Origin: Pseudorasbora parva
Lineage: Eukaryota; Chordata; Actinopteri; Cypriniformes; Gobionidae
Direction of reading: 5' to 3'
DNA length: 64,000 nt
Assembly (NCBI RefSeq): GCF_024679245.1
Contig: NC_090178.1
Span: 7,564,202-7,628,201 of the forward strand
The stretch's first letter is position 1; each line of letters starts with the position of its first letter. This document shows positions 1 through 28,629 of this stretch, piece after piece. Under the pieces are notes generated by a model, which made no database searches, was not told the origin of the DNA, and saw only the letters and a list, made by a program, of their open reading frames with translations. The position numbers were made by a program, and so were the translations under genes.

Positions 1-202
1 ATATATTTTGTGTAACATATTTTACCAGATTTACAGCTACAGTTATTCACTTTTGTGGTTTCCTTTATTTTTTCCCAAAAGTTTAGATTTTATACAATTA
101 TTGTGCACTCGTGATTTTATAACTTTTGCTGCTGTATTATTCACTAATCTAATTTATTCAATTCTACACACTAAGGCTTAGAAATTCTACATAGACAAAA
201 CT

Positions 203-298
203 GCATTGGTATCGGATCGGTTTAGTATCGGTATCGACCGATACTCAACATTTTTAATATCGGATCGGTTCTGGAAAAATGGTATCGGTGCATCCCTA
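203..298. mobile_element. Truncated hAT-type terminal region
   Basis: Degenerate repeats of the word 'tatcgg' end in ggtgcatccctaa, the same terminal word as the complete hAT element at 1000-1830. Only one end is seen, so this is a fragment inside a glcci1 intron. A second stretch of similar 'ggtatcg' words at about 413-486 may be another broken copy. Confidence 0.35.
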
Positions 299-512
299 AT
301 TCAAATCAAACCGATGCCCAACCCCAAGGAACATGCTGGCCACGTGAGTTTTTAATAAAAAGATGAATAATAAGTTCTGTTGTCATATTCATCATAATCT
401 TTTTTTTTTACCGTGGTATCGATATCGAGGTATTTGAGTCTGGTATCGTATCGAAGTCATAATTTTGGTATCGTGACAACACTACTATGGCATATATCAG
501 ATTACCATGTGA

Positions 513-2233
<1,721 letters not shown>

Positions 2234-3270
2234 CCAATCAGAGCTCAGATCTGGAACCGCGTTCTGACTCTACTTTCTAGGAAACTTCATACTTGCTAAT
2301 GGTTATACAAAAGGACCATTATGCTGTATGTTGAACTTTGTATTGCAGTTTCATATAATTCTGCTGGAATGCACACATCTTTACTTAATCTTACAGCACA
2401 TCCTACTAACCAGGTAAATCACATTAGATATGACAGTATTTAGCTGTAATCCAACAGCCAAACATGTCCTTTCATGCCTTAACACAACTCAGGTTTAGCT
2501 TCCATTAGGGCTGGATTATATAGCTATAACTAATTATTTCTCAATATTATTTTTTTAGTATTTTGATGATATATAGCATAAGTTCACCCCAAAAGTCATT
2601 GTACTGCTTTCAAAAATATATTGTCCATATTCAAAATACTGCCCAGCCCTAACATCCATACTTCCCTGTTTGAGTAATAATGGTTGTCATTTTAGCGTCT
2701 TCCTCTTTTATTCATGTGACACTGTTATGGTGTATAAATATAACTGCTGGAATTTGGATGCTCGCATTAAAGTGACATTTATGAAGTATAATATTTGTGT
2801 GTATTTTCTGTGTTTTACTTCAACTATGTGCTATCTATATTTTTCGGTTGAATTGTGAGTTTAGGAGGTTTTTTAGTACTGAGATTCTCTCTCTCCATCC
2901 ATCTATCTGTCTGTCCGTCCGTCCGCTATCATTGTTTATTTTGTTTGTTCACAGGGGCTGTGCATATCAATAAACATGAACATAAATGTGCCAGAATTAG
3001 CCCAAAGACAGAAATGTTAAAAAGTCAGCCTAAAAACAAAAACAGAGCATCATAGGTCACACACAAAAGAGAAAAGTGAGAGCGAGAGAGAAAAAAGAAA
3101 CAGCAAAAATATAAAATAAAAGCACAGGTACGTGATCCCATGAGATAAAAATACATAAATGTTTTGTCTAAACATATATTGTGCTACATAAGACTAAGAG
3201 GTAAAAAAGAGATGGTGACTGGAGCAAAATAATAAGATATTAATGTTGATAGTGGTTAATAACAACTATT
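2234..3270 (+). other. glcci1 3' UTR and downstream flank
   Basis: No coding signal follows the glcci1 stop. AATAAA words near 2969 could serve as a poly(A) signal, which would give a 3' UTR of about 750 nt. This is a guess from spacing only. The stretch includes the small TIR element at 2506-2651 and a short purine run near 3070-3110. Confidence 0.3.
2506..2651. mobile_element. Short TIR element (MITE)
   Basis: The ends tagggctgga and cccagcccta are inverted repeats enclosing about 145 bp of A/T-rich DNA. The flanking 8-mers gcttccat and acatccat are only partly alike, so the insertion is old or the boundary slightly different. It lies in the probable glcci1 3' UTR or just downstream. Confidence 0.5.
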
Positions 3271-3894
3271 TTTTTTAGATTAAATGTAAAAGAACCATGT
3301 ATCCAGACATATGGTAATCGTTGATGGAATTTGGACTAAATTGACTTTTTCTGAGAGGAATGAGTGCCCTCTTTCTCCAGCCCTTGTCGACCGATATGCA
3401 GTCGTTCTAATGTTAACATGCTGTTTTAATGACGAAGACAAGCTATGTATAATCTTAAACATAAGACAAATATCTACATATTTGATCAAGTTTTTCCAAC
3501 TTAGAAGATGCAATGATGAAAATTATTATTATTATTTTTTTATCAAACATTTCTAGTGATTGTTCATACAGAGACTCCAATGGTGTCAGTAGTTATACTC
3601 GCTTGTGACCAAGCAAACAAGTGATATAAGATCATAGAATGTAGATATAACAGCAGCCTCTGTTGACGTAGAGTATTGTATCTAAAATTTGACAGACTAA
3701 ATTGAACCCGGGCCGGTTACAAACCTTTTTAACTTGAGCCTTAAAAGAAGGTCTAGAATCAATTACAACTCAACAAAGATACCCCTCCCCTGCTACATCC
3801 ACATCTGGCACTACACTTCAGCTATTTCTTTTGGTAAAAATAAACATGCATACTGTTTTAGAATTATTTAACTGCAAACAGCTTTGTTCTAGCT

Positions 3895-4677
3895 CGGGCT
3901 GTGCAATATTGAAGAAAAATGCGATATGCAATACCTTGTTAAATAATGTGATATGATATTGCTATTAATGTGTAAAATCTATGGTAATTATTTTTTTTTT
4001 TTTAAATATTTAAAAACTGAGAATGATACCATTTGTTTCACATTCTTTCTGGAAAAAGAAAGTGACTTGAAGTGTTTTAGCAAAAATTTGCGTCACAAAT
4101 CTGACTACAATTCAAACAAAAAATGTAATGTAAAAATATAAATGCCAAAAACTCTTTGCTTGACTTGGTAATATATAGTCATATCAACCTATCAACCTAT
4201 AATATAATAGTTATATTTACCTGGATGTTCTTTACATCAAGAACATCCAGGTAAACAAAAACTCCTAAACTAGGGGTGGATGATTATTATTTTATTTTAT
4301 CTTTGTTATTAAAAATAGAAGTCTTCACGTGAATTAAGCACTAATACATAATAAAGCTACAAAGGTTATTCAATCAAGAGCACCGAGTGATCATCTCTTT
4401 TTCTCTTGTTGTTTGACAAACCGTGGAGGGTTTTCTGTATTGGAAAGCTCTCACTTTAAGACTGCAAGAAGTTATTGTGTTTAATAACTCTTTAATATCA
4501 AGCAAGTCAAGCGCCCAGTCTATTCTCTGCTATATGCGTCAACCTTAAACATTCACTTTCCACAATGTTGAAGTAGCCTATTAAAATTATTCAGATATTG
4601 CATGCCATTGCGATATGAATATTGCGATATGTACATTTGCGATATTCAGATAATTTCGATAAATTGCACCGCCCTAG
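3895..4677. mobile_element. hAT-type element inside the LINE
   Basis: The left end cgggctgtgcaat and right end attgcaccgccctag form imperfect TIRs. Flanking 8-mers ttctagct (3887-3894) and ttctagcc (4678-4685) are a near-perfect target duplication. The inner ends carry 'gcgatat' words like those of the 8266-10217 element, so the two may be related. No transposase is seen; a strong hairpin sits at 4216-4255. Confidence 0.65.
4216..4255. repeat. Perfect 17-bp-arm hairpin
   Basis: The arms tttacctggatgttctt and its exact reverse complement are separated by the 6-nt spacer tacatc. The structure is internal to the hAT-type element and is not one of its ends. Confidence 0.8.
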
Positions 4678-5632
4678 TTCTAGCCAAGCAGTGACATTAA
4701 CCAAAGACTTTGCAAGTTATTTGCAACTTGTGACATTGCTCCCACGTGTATAAATAACGGTATCATCCGCATTCATTTGGATGTTTGTGTCAGGACAAAC
4801 GGATGGAAGATCATTATATGTAAGGTTAATGGCAATGGACTCAAATTGGGGAACACCTGTGGACGTACATATGGGGGCTGATTTATAATTCTGAACTCTG
4901 ACATACAGGTCCTTCTCAAAAAAATAGCATATTGTGATAAAGTTCATTATTTTTCATAATGTAATGATAAAAATTAAACTTTCATATATTTTAGATTCAT
5001 TGCACACCAACTGAAATATTTCAGGTCTTTTATTGTTTTAATACTGATGATTTTGGCATACAGCTCATGAAAACCCCAAATTCCTGTCTCAAAAAATTAG
5101 CATATGAAAAGGTTCTCTAAACGAGCTATTAACCTCATCATCTGAATCAACTAATTAACTGGAAACACCTGCAAAAGATTCCTGAGGCGTTTAAAAACTC
5201 CCAGCCTGGATCATTACTCAAAAACCGCAATCATGGGTAAGACTGCCGACCTGACTGCTGTCCAGAAGGCCATCATTGACACCCTCAAGCGAGAGGGTAA
5301 GACACAGAAAGACATTTCTGAATGAATAGGCTGTTCCCAGAGTGCTGTATCAAGGCACCTCAGTGGGAAGTCTGTGGGAAGGAAAAAGTGTGGCAAAAAA
5401 CGCTGCACAACGAGAAGAGGTGACCGGACCCTGAGGAAGATTGTGGAGAAGGACCGATTCCAGACCTTGGGGGACCTGCGGAAGCAGTGGACTGAGTCTG
5501 GAGTAGAAACATCCAGAGCCACCGTGCACAGGCGTGTGCAGGAAATGGGCTACAGGTGCCGCATTCCCCAGGTCAAGACACTTTTGGGCTACAGAGAAGC
5601 AGCACTGGACTGTTGCTCAGTGGTCCAAAGTA

Positions 5633-7275
5633 CAGTCCCTGACAAAAGTCTTGTCGCTTGTGTACAAATTGACCTAAAGTGCCGCTGAAATATATTTCTA
5701 ATCAAGATTTTTTTATAAGAAATGACTCATTTTAATCCCAGCAGCTTTTGTGATAATGTTTCAGTGAAAAATTAAACTTTCAAAAAGTATTCTAATATTC
5801 ACAGCTTGGTAAAGCCCATTGAGTCAATTTTTGCAAAGACATAAGTGTTGTCACCTTGTCATATGAGCTTCACCTGTGACTAATAATGGATCAATTAGGT
5901 CTCAAGTGTGTATAAAAGAACCCCCGTACGCTAGACCTTCAGATCAACTGCAACTAGACCTCTGCAAACATGCCTAAGATTCACCCTGAGACTAAAGTTT
6001 TGATTATCAAGAGGCTGAAGACCAGATCCACTGCTGATGTGGCAGACACCTTCAATGTGTCTCAGCGTCAAGTACAGAGGATAAAAAAAAAAAGATTTGA
6101 AGAGACTGGAGACGTTTTTGACAAGCCCAGGTCAGGCACACCCCGCAAAACAACTGCTCGAGAGGACCGTTTGTTGGCTCGAAAATCCAAGGCCAGCCCA
6201 TTTTCCACTGCAGCAGAGCTCCACGAGACCTGGTCACCTGAAGTCCCTGTGTCAACCAGAACTGTTTGTCGGATTCTGTCTCGAAATGGCCTCCATGGTC
6301 GAATCAGTGCCCAGAAGCCAGCACTAAACAAAAGACAATTGAAAAACCGTGTGGCATTTGCCAAGGCCCACAGCCTGCTAAAAGGATGGACGCTGGAAAA
6401 GTGGCAGAAGGTGGATTTTTCAGATGAATCTTCTGTTGAATTACACCACAGTCGCCGCAAATATTGCAGGAGACCTACTGGAGCCAGAATGCATCCGAGA
6501 TTCACCCAGAAAACAGTGAAGTTTGGTGGCGGAAAAATCATGGTCTGGGGTTACATCCAGTATGGGGGTGTGCGAGAGATCGGCAGGGTGGAAGGGAACA
6601 TCAATAGTCTAAAATACCAAGAAATCTTAGCTACCTCTTATATTCCCAACCATAAAAGAGGCCAAATTCTGCAGCAGGACGGTGCTCCATCGCATACTTC
6701 CATCTCCACATCAAAGTTCCTCAAGGCGAAGAAGATCAAGATGCTCCAGGATTGGCCAGCCCAGTCACCAGACATGAACATCATTGAGCATATGTGGGGT
6801 AGGATGAAAGAGGACGCATGGAAGACGAAAGCAAAGAATATTGATGAACTCTGGGAGGCATGCAAGACTGCTTTCTTAGCTATTCCTGATGACTTCACCA
6901 ATAAATTGTATGAATCCTTGCCAAACCGCATGGATGGAGTCCTTCAAGCTCATGGAAGTCATACAAGATATTAAATTTGGATCTCACAGCGCCACAACTT
7001 AATTTGCTGACATATTTTTGTATTTGCAGTAAATTTGTTCAATTTCTGTATAGGCGATAAAACTTTTGTCTTGCCAAACTTTGACCTTTCTGTCTTGATT
7101 AAATGATAAATATTTTTTCTATGAAAATTATTTATTTCAGTGCATTAAACATAATTTGGGAGGGTTTTAGCTTTTCATATGAGCTATTTCTAACACCAAT
7201 GAATTAATTAAAAGTCAGGTTAATATCAGGTATTTCTAGAAAATAGATAAGCGACAAGACTTTTGTCAGGGACTG
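5633..7275 (+). mobile_element. Complete Tc1/mariner DD35E element
   Basis: Both ends carry the same 27-bp inverted repeat, beginning CAGTCCCTGACAAAAGTC, with TA duplicated at 5631-5632 and 7276-7277. The 1643-bp element holds one uninterrupted transposase. Short, apparently perfect TIRs and an open frame suggest it is younger than the Tc1 it entered. Beyond 27 bp the two ends diverge, so it is not of the long IR/DR type. Confidence 0.93.
5970..6974 (+). CDS. Intact Tc1/mariner transposase, DD35E
   Basis: This 334-residue transposase would bind the element's own ends and cut and paste it at TA sites in the nucleus. Residues ~5-45 form the first helix-turn-helix (SQRQVQRIKKKRFE) and ~60-115 the second, with a basic linker DKPRSGTPRK between. 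The catalytic triad is D152 (VDFSDES), D237 (LQQDGAPSHTS) and E273 (DMNIIEHMWG). Thirty-five residues separate D237 and E273, one more than the DD34E of Tc1/Sleeping Beauty. That fits the DD35E group of fish transposons described as Traveler, though membership is inferred from spacing only. The start ATG has the normal length and is followed by MPKIHPETK. An A11 run at ~6085 encoding KKK is a frameshift risk. No stop or frameshift is present. Confidence 0.92.
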   Translation: MPKIHPETKVLIIKRLKTRSTADVADTFNVSQRQVQRIKKKRFEETGDVFDKPRSGTPRKTTAREDRLLARKSKASPFSTAAELHETWSPEVPVSTRTVCRILSRNGLHGRISAQKPALNKRQLKNRVAFAKAHSLLKGWTLEKWQKVDFSDESSVELHHSRRKYCRRPTGARMHPRFTQKTVKFGGGKIMVWGYIQYGGVREIGRVEGNINSLKYQEILATSYIPNHKRGQILQQDGAPSHTSISTSKFLKAKKIKMLQDWPAQSPDMNIIEHMWGRMKEDAWKTKAKNIDELWEACKTAFLAIPDDFTNKLYESLPNRMDGVLQAHGSHTRY

Positions 7276-8265
7276 TACTTTTTTCAGATGAAAGCAAATT
7301 TTGCATGTCATTCGGAAATCAAGGTGCCAGAGTCTGGAGGAAGACTGGGGAGAAGGAAATGCCAAAATGCCTGAAGTCCAGTGTCAAGTACCCACAGTCA
7401 GTGATGGTCTGGGGTGCCATGTCAGCTGCTGGTGTTGGTCCACCGTGTTTTATCAAGGGCAGGGTCAATGCAGCTCGCTATCAGGAGATTTTGGAGCACT
7501 TCATGCCTCCATCTGCTGAAAAGCTTTATGGAGATGAAGATTTAGTTTTTCAGCACGAGCTGGCACCTGCTCACAGTGCCAAAACCACTGGTAAATGGTT
7601 TACTGACCTTGGTATTACTGTGCTCAATTGGCCTGCCAACTCTCCTGACCTGAACCCCATAGAGAATCTGTGGGATATTGTGAAGAGAAAGTTGAGAGAC
7701 GCAAGACCCAACACTCTGGATGAGCTTAAGGCCGCTATCGAAGCATCCTGGGCCTCCATAACACCTCAGCAGTGCCACAGGCTGATCGCCTCCATGCCAC
7801 GCCGCACTGAAGCAGTCATTTCAGCAAAAGGATTCCCCACCAAGTATTGAGTGCATAACTTAACATAATTATTTGAAGGTTGACTTTTTTGTATTAAAAA
7901 CACTTTTCTTTTATTGGTCTGATGAAATAAGCATATTTTTTGAGACAGGAATTTTGGGTTTTCATGAGCTGTATGCCAAAATCATCAGTATTAAAACAAT
8001 AAAAGACCTGAAATATTTCAGTTGGTGTGCAATGAATCTAAAATATATGAAAGTTTAATTTTTTTCATTACATTATGTAAAATAATTAACTATCACAATA
8101 TGCTAATTTTTTGAGAAGGACCTGTACTGTGTGTGACCAGACAAATATGATTCAATCCATCTTAAAGTCTCTGAAGAAAATTTAACCTGATAGTTTAGAC
8201 ATAAGAATTTTGTGGTTTACCGTGTCAAGAGGTGAGATCGTGATGTGAAACACCACCCCAACAAC

Positions 8266-10217
8266 TAGGGCTGTGCGATATGAAAAAAAAAAAAAAAAAA
8301 ATCACGATTTTTTAATTTTCTTTCCAGATTTCTATTTTAATCACGATTTTGACACAAACAAACATGCTTTACAATTATAAATGCATTCTGTGTGAATTTG
8401 AAACATATTTCCAAAGGAAACAAATTAGAGCTTTATCGAAAAGTTAACACGTCTCTAGTAAAATATATAAATAGCCTATATTTATTAATGAGAAACTTTT
8501 GCTTTCGTTGATGTGAACTCCGGTAAATGAGGAGATTTTTATTTTTATTTGTTTAGCTCGTTTAGTTTGCAAGCGCCATTCCGTGGAGCATCAGCCTGCC
8601 TCAGCTTGTCAAATATGCCTTATACTGTGATGGTAATAGTAGGCTAAATGAACTAACATGCTTGAAGTGTTTTATATCTATGGACTTTATATAGGCAAGA
8701 CCAGTCAAGAGTTGATTTTAGAGGCTAAATTGATTAAACATTCAGTTAACTCTGTTGGTTGCTGGCCGTCACTTAAAAAAATTTAAACTTTAATTTAACA
8801 AACAAAAAATGCTCTAAACATTTTTCTAAATTAACTTAATAAAGAAACGACATGAAATATAACTATAAAAATAAAAAACTGAACTATTTTAATGGCTGCA
8901 ACAATGTAAAATAAATAAATAAATAAATAAAAAAAATAAAAAAAACACGGCTCCAGTCAGCCTAAAACAGAAGATTAGGCTACTTATTTTTAGCTTTCGT
9001 TGCTGTGTAGAAATAATATTGAATCGACCGTCCCTGGGTTGAGCCGGTTTAATTCTCGCCTCTATAGGCATCTTTACACAGCCGAGTTAAGGCGGCTCTA
9101 ACGTGGGTCTGTGTCTGATCAAAATTCTGTGTAAAGACGCAATGCCGCATTAAAGCAGACTTAAAATATGCTGGGTCTGACACACCTCGGCCCCGACCTG
9201 ACTCGACCTGCGGAGCTGAATGCGCTCACTCGCTGCACTGATGCTGGAATGCAGAGGATCCTCCTTATCAATGGATTTCATTTTAACTTGTGTCTAGTAG
9301 GCTACTATATAAGTTACAAAGGTTTAATTGGCATCTTTATTTCAAACGACCCGAATATCACAAAAAATATTTTTGGATGACTCGTCCGCGGGTGATGATC
9401 GCAGCAGGCACTCGCTCATTTTGGATCATCACTGATTAATGTGGGTAATCAAAACAACAAAAATAAAAAAACAACCCAGACTAAAGTCTACAAAATTGGT
9501 AGGCCTACGTCTCCCAGCGCCACAATAGACATTATTTTTAATGAAAGGATATAGGCTAGGCCTGTTATCCACATATTAATTAAAATTAGAAGAATGACAT
9601 GTTTGATTTTGCATGGTGGTAACTCAAAGTTTTTTCCCCATTATTTTGGCTTTGAATTTCGTTAGATTTAGTTAATTTTCGCTTTGTTTTTTGTTGTTGT
9701 TTTTTTTAAATACGAACTGAATTTAGAAACAAAATAAATTATTGAAATGAAGACGGCATTTGGAGTGAGTGCATGTAAAATAATCCGTTCTCTGAATCAA
9801 CGGCCTTTGTGAGTGTAGGCTACACAAATAAAAGTAGACAGTTTATAGTTTATAATTATGTCTTGCACATATCTGGCTAAAAATGTCTTGTACTGTGAGT
9901 TATATCCGCTGCCATAGGCTAAAGGAATGTCCATCAGAATGCGGTTATGGGTTAAAGAAGACCTAGCTTATTTAATTAGGGTTTGTTTAAATATTAGGCC
10001 TAGCCTATAATATTTTTTATTTATTTCATATGTTGATGTGTTATGCCCGGTCTGTTCCGTTCTCGCACTCAATTTAGGCACGCTGCATTCTGATTGGTTC
10101 AGATAGCAAACTGGGAGGTTGGGCCAGGAGCAGGAAAAATCGTGCTATGAAGCGATTTAGAAATCGCACATGCTCAAATCGCGATTTTATTACGATTTGA
10201 TTAATCGCACAGCCCTA
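8266..10217. mobile_element. Non-autonomous hAT element, perfect TSD
   Basis: TIRs tagggctgtgcgat and atcgcacagccct(a) are flanked by identical 8-mers ccaacaac (8258-8265 and 10218-10225). The subterminal regions repeat 'atcacgatt' and 'aatcgcgatttt' words. The 1952-bp interior has no convincing long frame. It holds an inner inverted pair, tctttacaca (about 9071) and tgtgtaaaga (about 9129). The target is the reverse-transcriptase remnant. Confidence 0.88.
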
Positions 10218-10585
10218 CCAACAACCCCACTTTTGTCCCAAGAGAGACTTAAATTTTTCAGTGAAGTAACAGTTAGCAGTTGAGTCTTTTGCTCTGAAAC
10301 CAAATTGCATTGACCACTTCAGGTGGATTATTAATCAGGGGGCGTATTACAGAAACATCTTAACTTCAGAATCCTATCTTATCTGTTTGGTAACCAAGGC
10401 AATTTCAGTTAGGACAGCATTTAGGACAAAAACTATTACAGAATTACATTAAAATAATAAATATAGACAAAATGCTGTATTTTATATATTAGAATTTAGG
10501 CTTTTTATGTATGCATGTATTGTTGTATTGTATACTGGCCGTGTCATGATGTCCAAGACAAATTTCCCAGTAATGGGACAAAGGA

Positions 10586-10653
10586 TATTCTATTCTATTC
10601 TATTCTATTCTATTCTATTCTATTCTATTCTATTCTATTCTATTCTATTCTAT
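10586..10653. repeat. (TTCTA)n microsatellite
   Basis: About 13 uninterrupted copies of the pentamer attct. It lies in intergenic DNA. Confidence 0.95.
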
Positions 10654-11224
10654 ATCACAGAAGCATCCTAACTCGAACATTTTTCTTCCCTAAAAGCCCC
10701 ACTGGTGTCCTAACGTCAAACCTTTTTGAAATCCACCATTACAATTATTAATTAAAGCTGCAATATTATTAAGCTGTATTATCAAACGTGAAGTTTAGGG
10801 CAGATTGGACATTGTATGTTATATAAAACAACTTCCTGTTTCATAGTGTAAATCATATATATTAGCACTTAGCCAAGCGTTGCATGATTTAACATGTTTA
10901 GCATGTTTGGTAGCCTACTTCATACATCGTATGTTCAAATGACTATCTAAGAGACCCTTTGGCTCAACTTTAGGATCCCAAATTGTTCTCAATTTACTGT
11001 CAGAAAGATTCCCCATTTCTTATTCTTTAACTTGAATTACAAAGATCCTTTTTACTTTTTGCATAGACTTTTCATGCACATAAGTAGTACCTCCTAAACC
11101 AGAGTTTGCAGAACTAGAAACGACCAGGGGTTCAATCAATGCAGAATTGCATTTGTTTCCCCCAGTACCATATGGTTATTTTTTAACCAACGTTATTAGT
11201 TGTGTTTTTGTAACCTGAAGAGAA

Positions 11225-11355
11225 AACGTTCCCTGCAGGTTATTTGATAACCTAAAGAGAACCTTTCCAGAACATTCCCTGCAGGTTATTTTGGGTTTTA
11301 TTTTTTATAACCCACAGAGAATGTTCCCAGAACGTTCCCTGCAGGTTATTGGGGT
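11225..11355. repeat. Short tandem repeat, ~58-bp unit, ~3 copies
   Basis: The phrase 'acgttccctgcaggttatt' recurs near 11227, 11270 (attccctgcaggttatt) and 11331, separated by similar 'aacc.a.agagaa' spacers. Confidence 0.65.
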
Positions 11356-12440
11356 TATTTTTTAAAGGCCGACATGTTTTTTTTTTTTTAATAATAAGTT
11401 GTAATTAAAAAATGTAAGAGTGTAAATAGTTTGATTTCAGATAGAATGAATGCAATACTATTCATTAAAATAATCTTTATTCATTTTGTCTGCAAATAAA
11501 ATTGTGTTGAAGTAAAACTTGGTTGTGGTGTCAGTGATAGGCTACAAGTTACGAAATCAGATATTAATGAATAAATTCAATCTTATTTAATCCTTTATGA
11601 AGGTTAACAACATTGTGCATGGATTATTTCTATTGATTAAACAATTCAAAACAAGACTTTGTTGTAGGCTACATGTATTATTGACGTCCAAAACGTCTTC
11701 CGTACAGTTTATATGGGATGGGAACTGATGTAGGGTAAATAATATCGGGATAAAGAGATTAGTGGAACGTACGTCCTGGGGTTAGGGGAACGTTCTCCAA
11801 ACCAACAGGGAACTACGCACCGGCAAAAAAGCCACAGTGCTTCAAGTAAACCAAAGCATAGCTTAACAGCAACGTATCAAAAGAAAGTACCTGTATGATA
11901 GCTGAACCCGACGTAAAATCCAGAGCATTCTCTAGATTGGTGTGGCATTTGTCCATGAGAGCAACCGGCAACTCGGCCTCCGGCCCTCCGCCATCAACTT
12001 TCCGCACCGGCAAAGCCCAGCCTGTGAGACGGCTAAATCCGACGTAAAATCCGATGCATTCTGTTTTAGCGTGACGCGGACCGGGATGAATTTGTTTGTA
12101 ATTGCAAACAAATCTCTTTGTTACAGTTGATTTGATGGTCTTCTTTGGTCGATTGAACAGCGATGGATAAATAAAAGTTACCGCGAAAACGTGCTTCCCA
12201 CATCCAAACTTCCAAGGTATTGATTGTTTGTTGGATTGATTAGGCCTAGATCAGCAGAGCTATGACAACACCTGATGCTCCCGCCGCCATCTTGGATTTC
12301 TTGCATGTCAATTAACTCACGGTTGTGTATCTATTGATCCATCGATCCGTCCGATCCTTCATTTACTGCAATAACATACATTCTAACAAAAAAAAGTCAA
12401 AAAATGTAAAGATCATTTAACAGTATACAATTACACATAT

Positions 12441-12446
12441 TTTATT
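12441..12446 (-). promoter_or_regulatory. ica1: Possible ica1 poly(A) signal
   Basis: AATAAA on the - strand, about 1.1 kb after the ica1 stop and with no later gene before glcci1. Other AATAAA words exist nearer the stop, so the choice is uncertain. Confidence 0.3.
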
Positions 12447-13549
12447 AATTCATAACATGCCATTCAGTTACAGAAATGTAAACACAACAATACAGCACAA
12501 AATATAGAAAATCATATGGAATTATTTGGTGCAGCAGTTTCGGGTATAATACGATGCATTTATTTTATTTGTGTGTGTGTGTAGGGATCGAAAGCAATGA
12601 TAATGATAACTGACTTCAGTAAGGCCATTTTGGTCCCACTGGGTATTAGATTTTATGTAGATTCACATTTACAAAAATGCATTATTACATTTTATTGCAC
12701 TTACATGTTTGCAGGTTAACGACTTGTAGTGAAAGGTAATACCCAGGTAATTATATTTAAAATGATTGAGAATATTTGTAGTACACACACACACACGCAC
12801 ACACACACACCCTAAACATAAACGCTTTCTTCATAGGAACAAATTTGTCCGATGGTCCAGAAAAAGAAAAGAAAAAACTTCCAGAACTTAGACTGTAAAA
12901 AGTGAATGGAGTGGCATTCTATAACTTATATAACCATACATCTTAAAAATATATACACTTTGTAATAGCTGCTTTCACATTAGCTAGTTTCCATAAGATA
13001 ATATACAGCATTTATTAAAATAAATTAATTTATGGACTGTCCTAAACCCCTCTCATATTTAAGGCTTTTGAAATGCAGCATTAGCTTAGTTGTGGGCACT
13101 AACGTAAGACAAAATGCATCTTTTAACTACAGTTATCCAGGAACTTTTACAACATTTCCCAAAAATATTTTAACTGATCAAGGCTGAACATCTACAATAA
13201 ATAATGATAAAAAAACATGCAATGTCACAATATACAAACCAAAACAACGTACAGTTGCTGATTATGTTGAGAATTGTTAATGTATACCATTATGCAATAC
13301 AAGAAAATACACACTGTCATGGCAAATCAAACTGCCTTGACAACACTAGCAATAAAAAAAAGGAATCAAGGCCAGAGTGATTCATTATTATTAATTTCCT
13401 TTGGCAGCAAATATGTCTTCATTAAATAATTAAGGTTAACTGCTATGGCATTAAGAAATCACTGTTGACTTGTCCAGATCTGTAGGCCTCTTGCATAAAC
13501 TGCCGTTTGTGCGACTCAAGCAATAAAGTGCATCAGTTACCAGGGCAGA

Positions 13550-28629
<15,080 letters not shown>

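Larger units (their letters stand above)
5233..7850 (+). pseudogene. Tc1 (DD34E-type) transposase pseudogene
   Basis: The ATG at 5233 is followed by GKTADLTAVQKAIIDTLKRE, then a TGA at 5323-5325 within the first helix-turn-helix. The frame continues (GCSQSAVSRHLSGKS and onward) to about 5630, is interrupted by the nested element, and resumes at 7278 with LFSDESKF through SPDLNPIENLW to GFPTKY and a stop at 7850. The first catalytic Asp is present, but the second is replaced: the motif reads FQHELAPAHS where the family has FQQDLAPAH. The spacing to the final Glu is 34 residues. The enzyme is therefore inactivated three ways: nonsense codon, insertion and lost catalytic Asp. Confidence 0.9.
4906..8124 (+). 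mobile_element. Tc1-like element, dead, with nested insertion
   Basis: Ends CAGGTCCTTCTC...GAGAAGGACCTG lie between TA dinucleotides at 4904-4905 and 8125-8126. The inverted repeats run for roughly 200 bp. Each holds two direct copies of a word like CTCAAAAAAATAGCATAT (about 4914 and 5090 on the left), the IR/DR layout of Sleeping Beauty-like elements. Without the second element at 5633-7275 it would be about 1.57 kb, the usual Tc1 size. It sits in the - strand LINE remnant. Confidence 0.9.
3280..10360 (-). pseudogene. LINE reverse transcriptase remnant split by insertions
   Basis: Pieces of one non-LTR reverse transcriptase (L2/CR1/Rex-like) read along the - strand. At 10360-10230 they include QFGFRAKDSTAN. 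At 8265-8127, after frame shifts, they include DTVNHKILMSKL-like words and the words for WIESYLSGHT. At 4905-4717 they include VRVQNYKSAPI, NDLPSVCPDTNIQ and the active-site region NADDTVIYTRG. At 3513-3280 comes a C-terminal piece, YADICLMFKIIHSLS-like. The active site is changed (N for Y before ADD) and several frames are broken. The pieces become contiguous once the hAT and Tc1 insertions at 8266-10217, 4906-8124 and 3895-4677 are taken out. The 5' part of the LINE is missing. Confidence 0.7.
10361..12435. other. Intergenic region between convergent glcci1 and ica1
   Basis: I see no gene here. The stretch holds the TTCTA microsatellite, the 11225-11355 tandem repeat, and GC-richer but unassigned sequence at about 11760-12080 with two similar 'acgtaaaatccgatgcattct' words. 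It probably includes the downstream flank of ica1. Confidence 0.4.
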
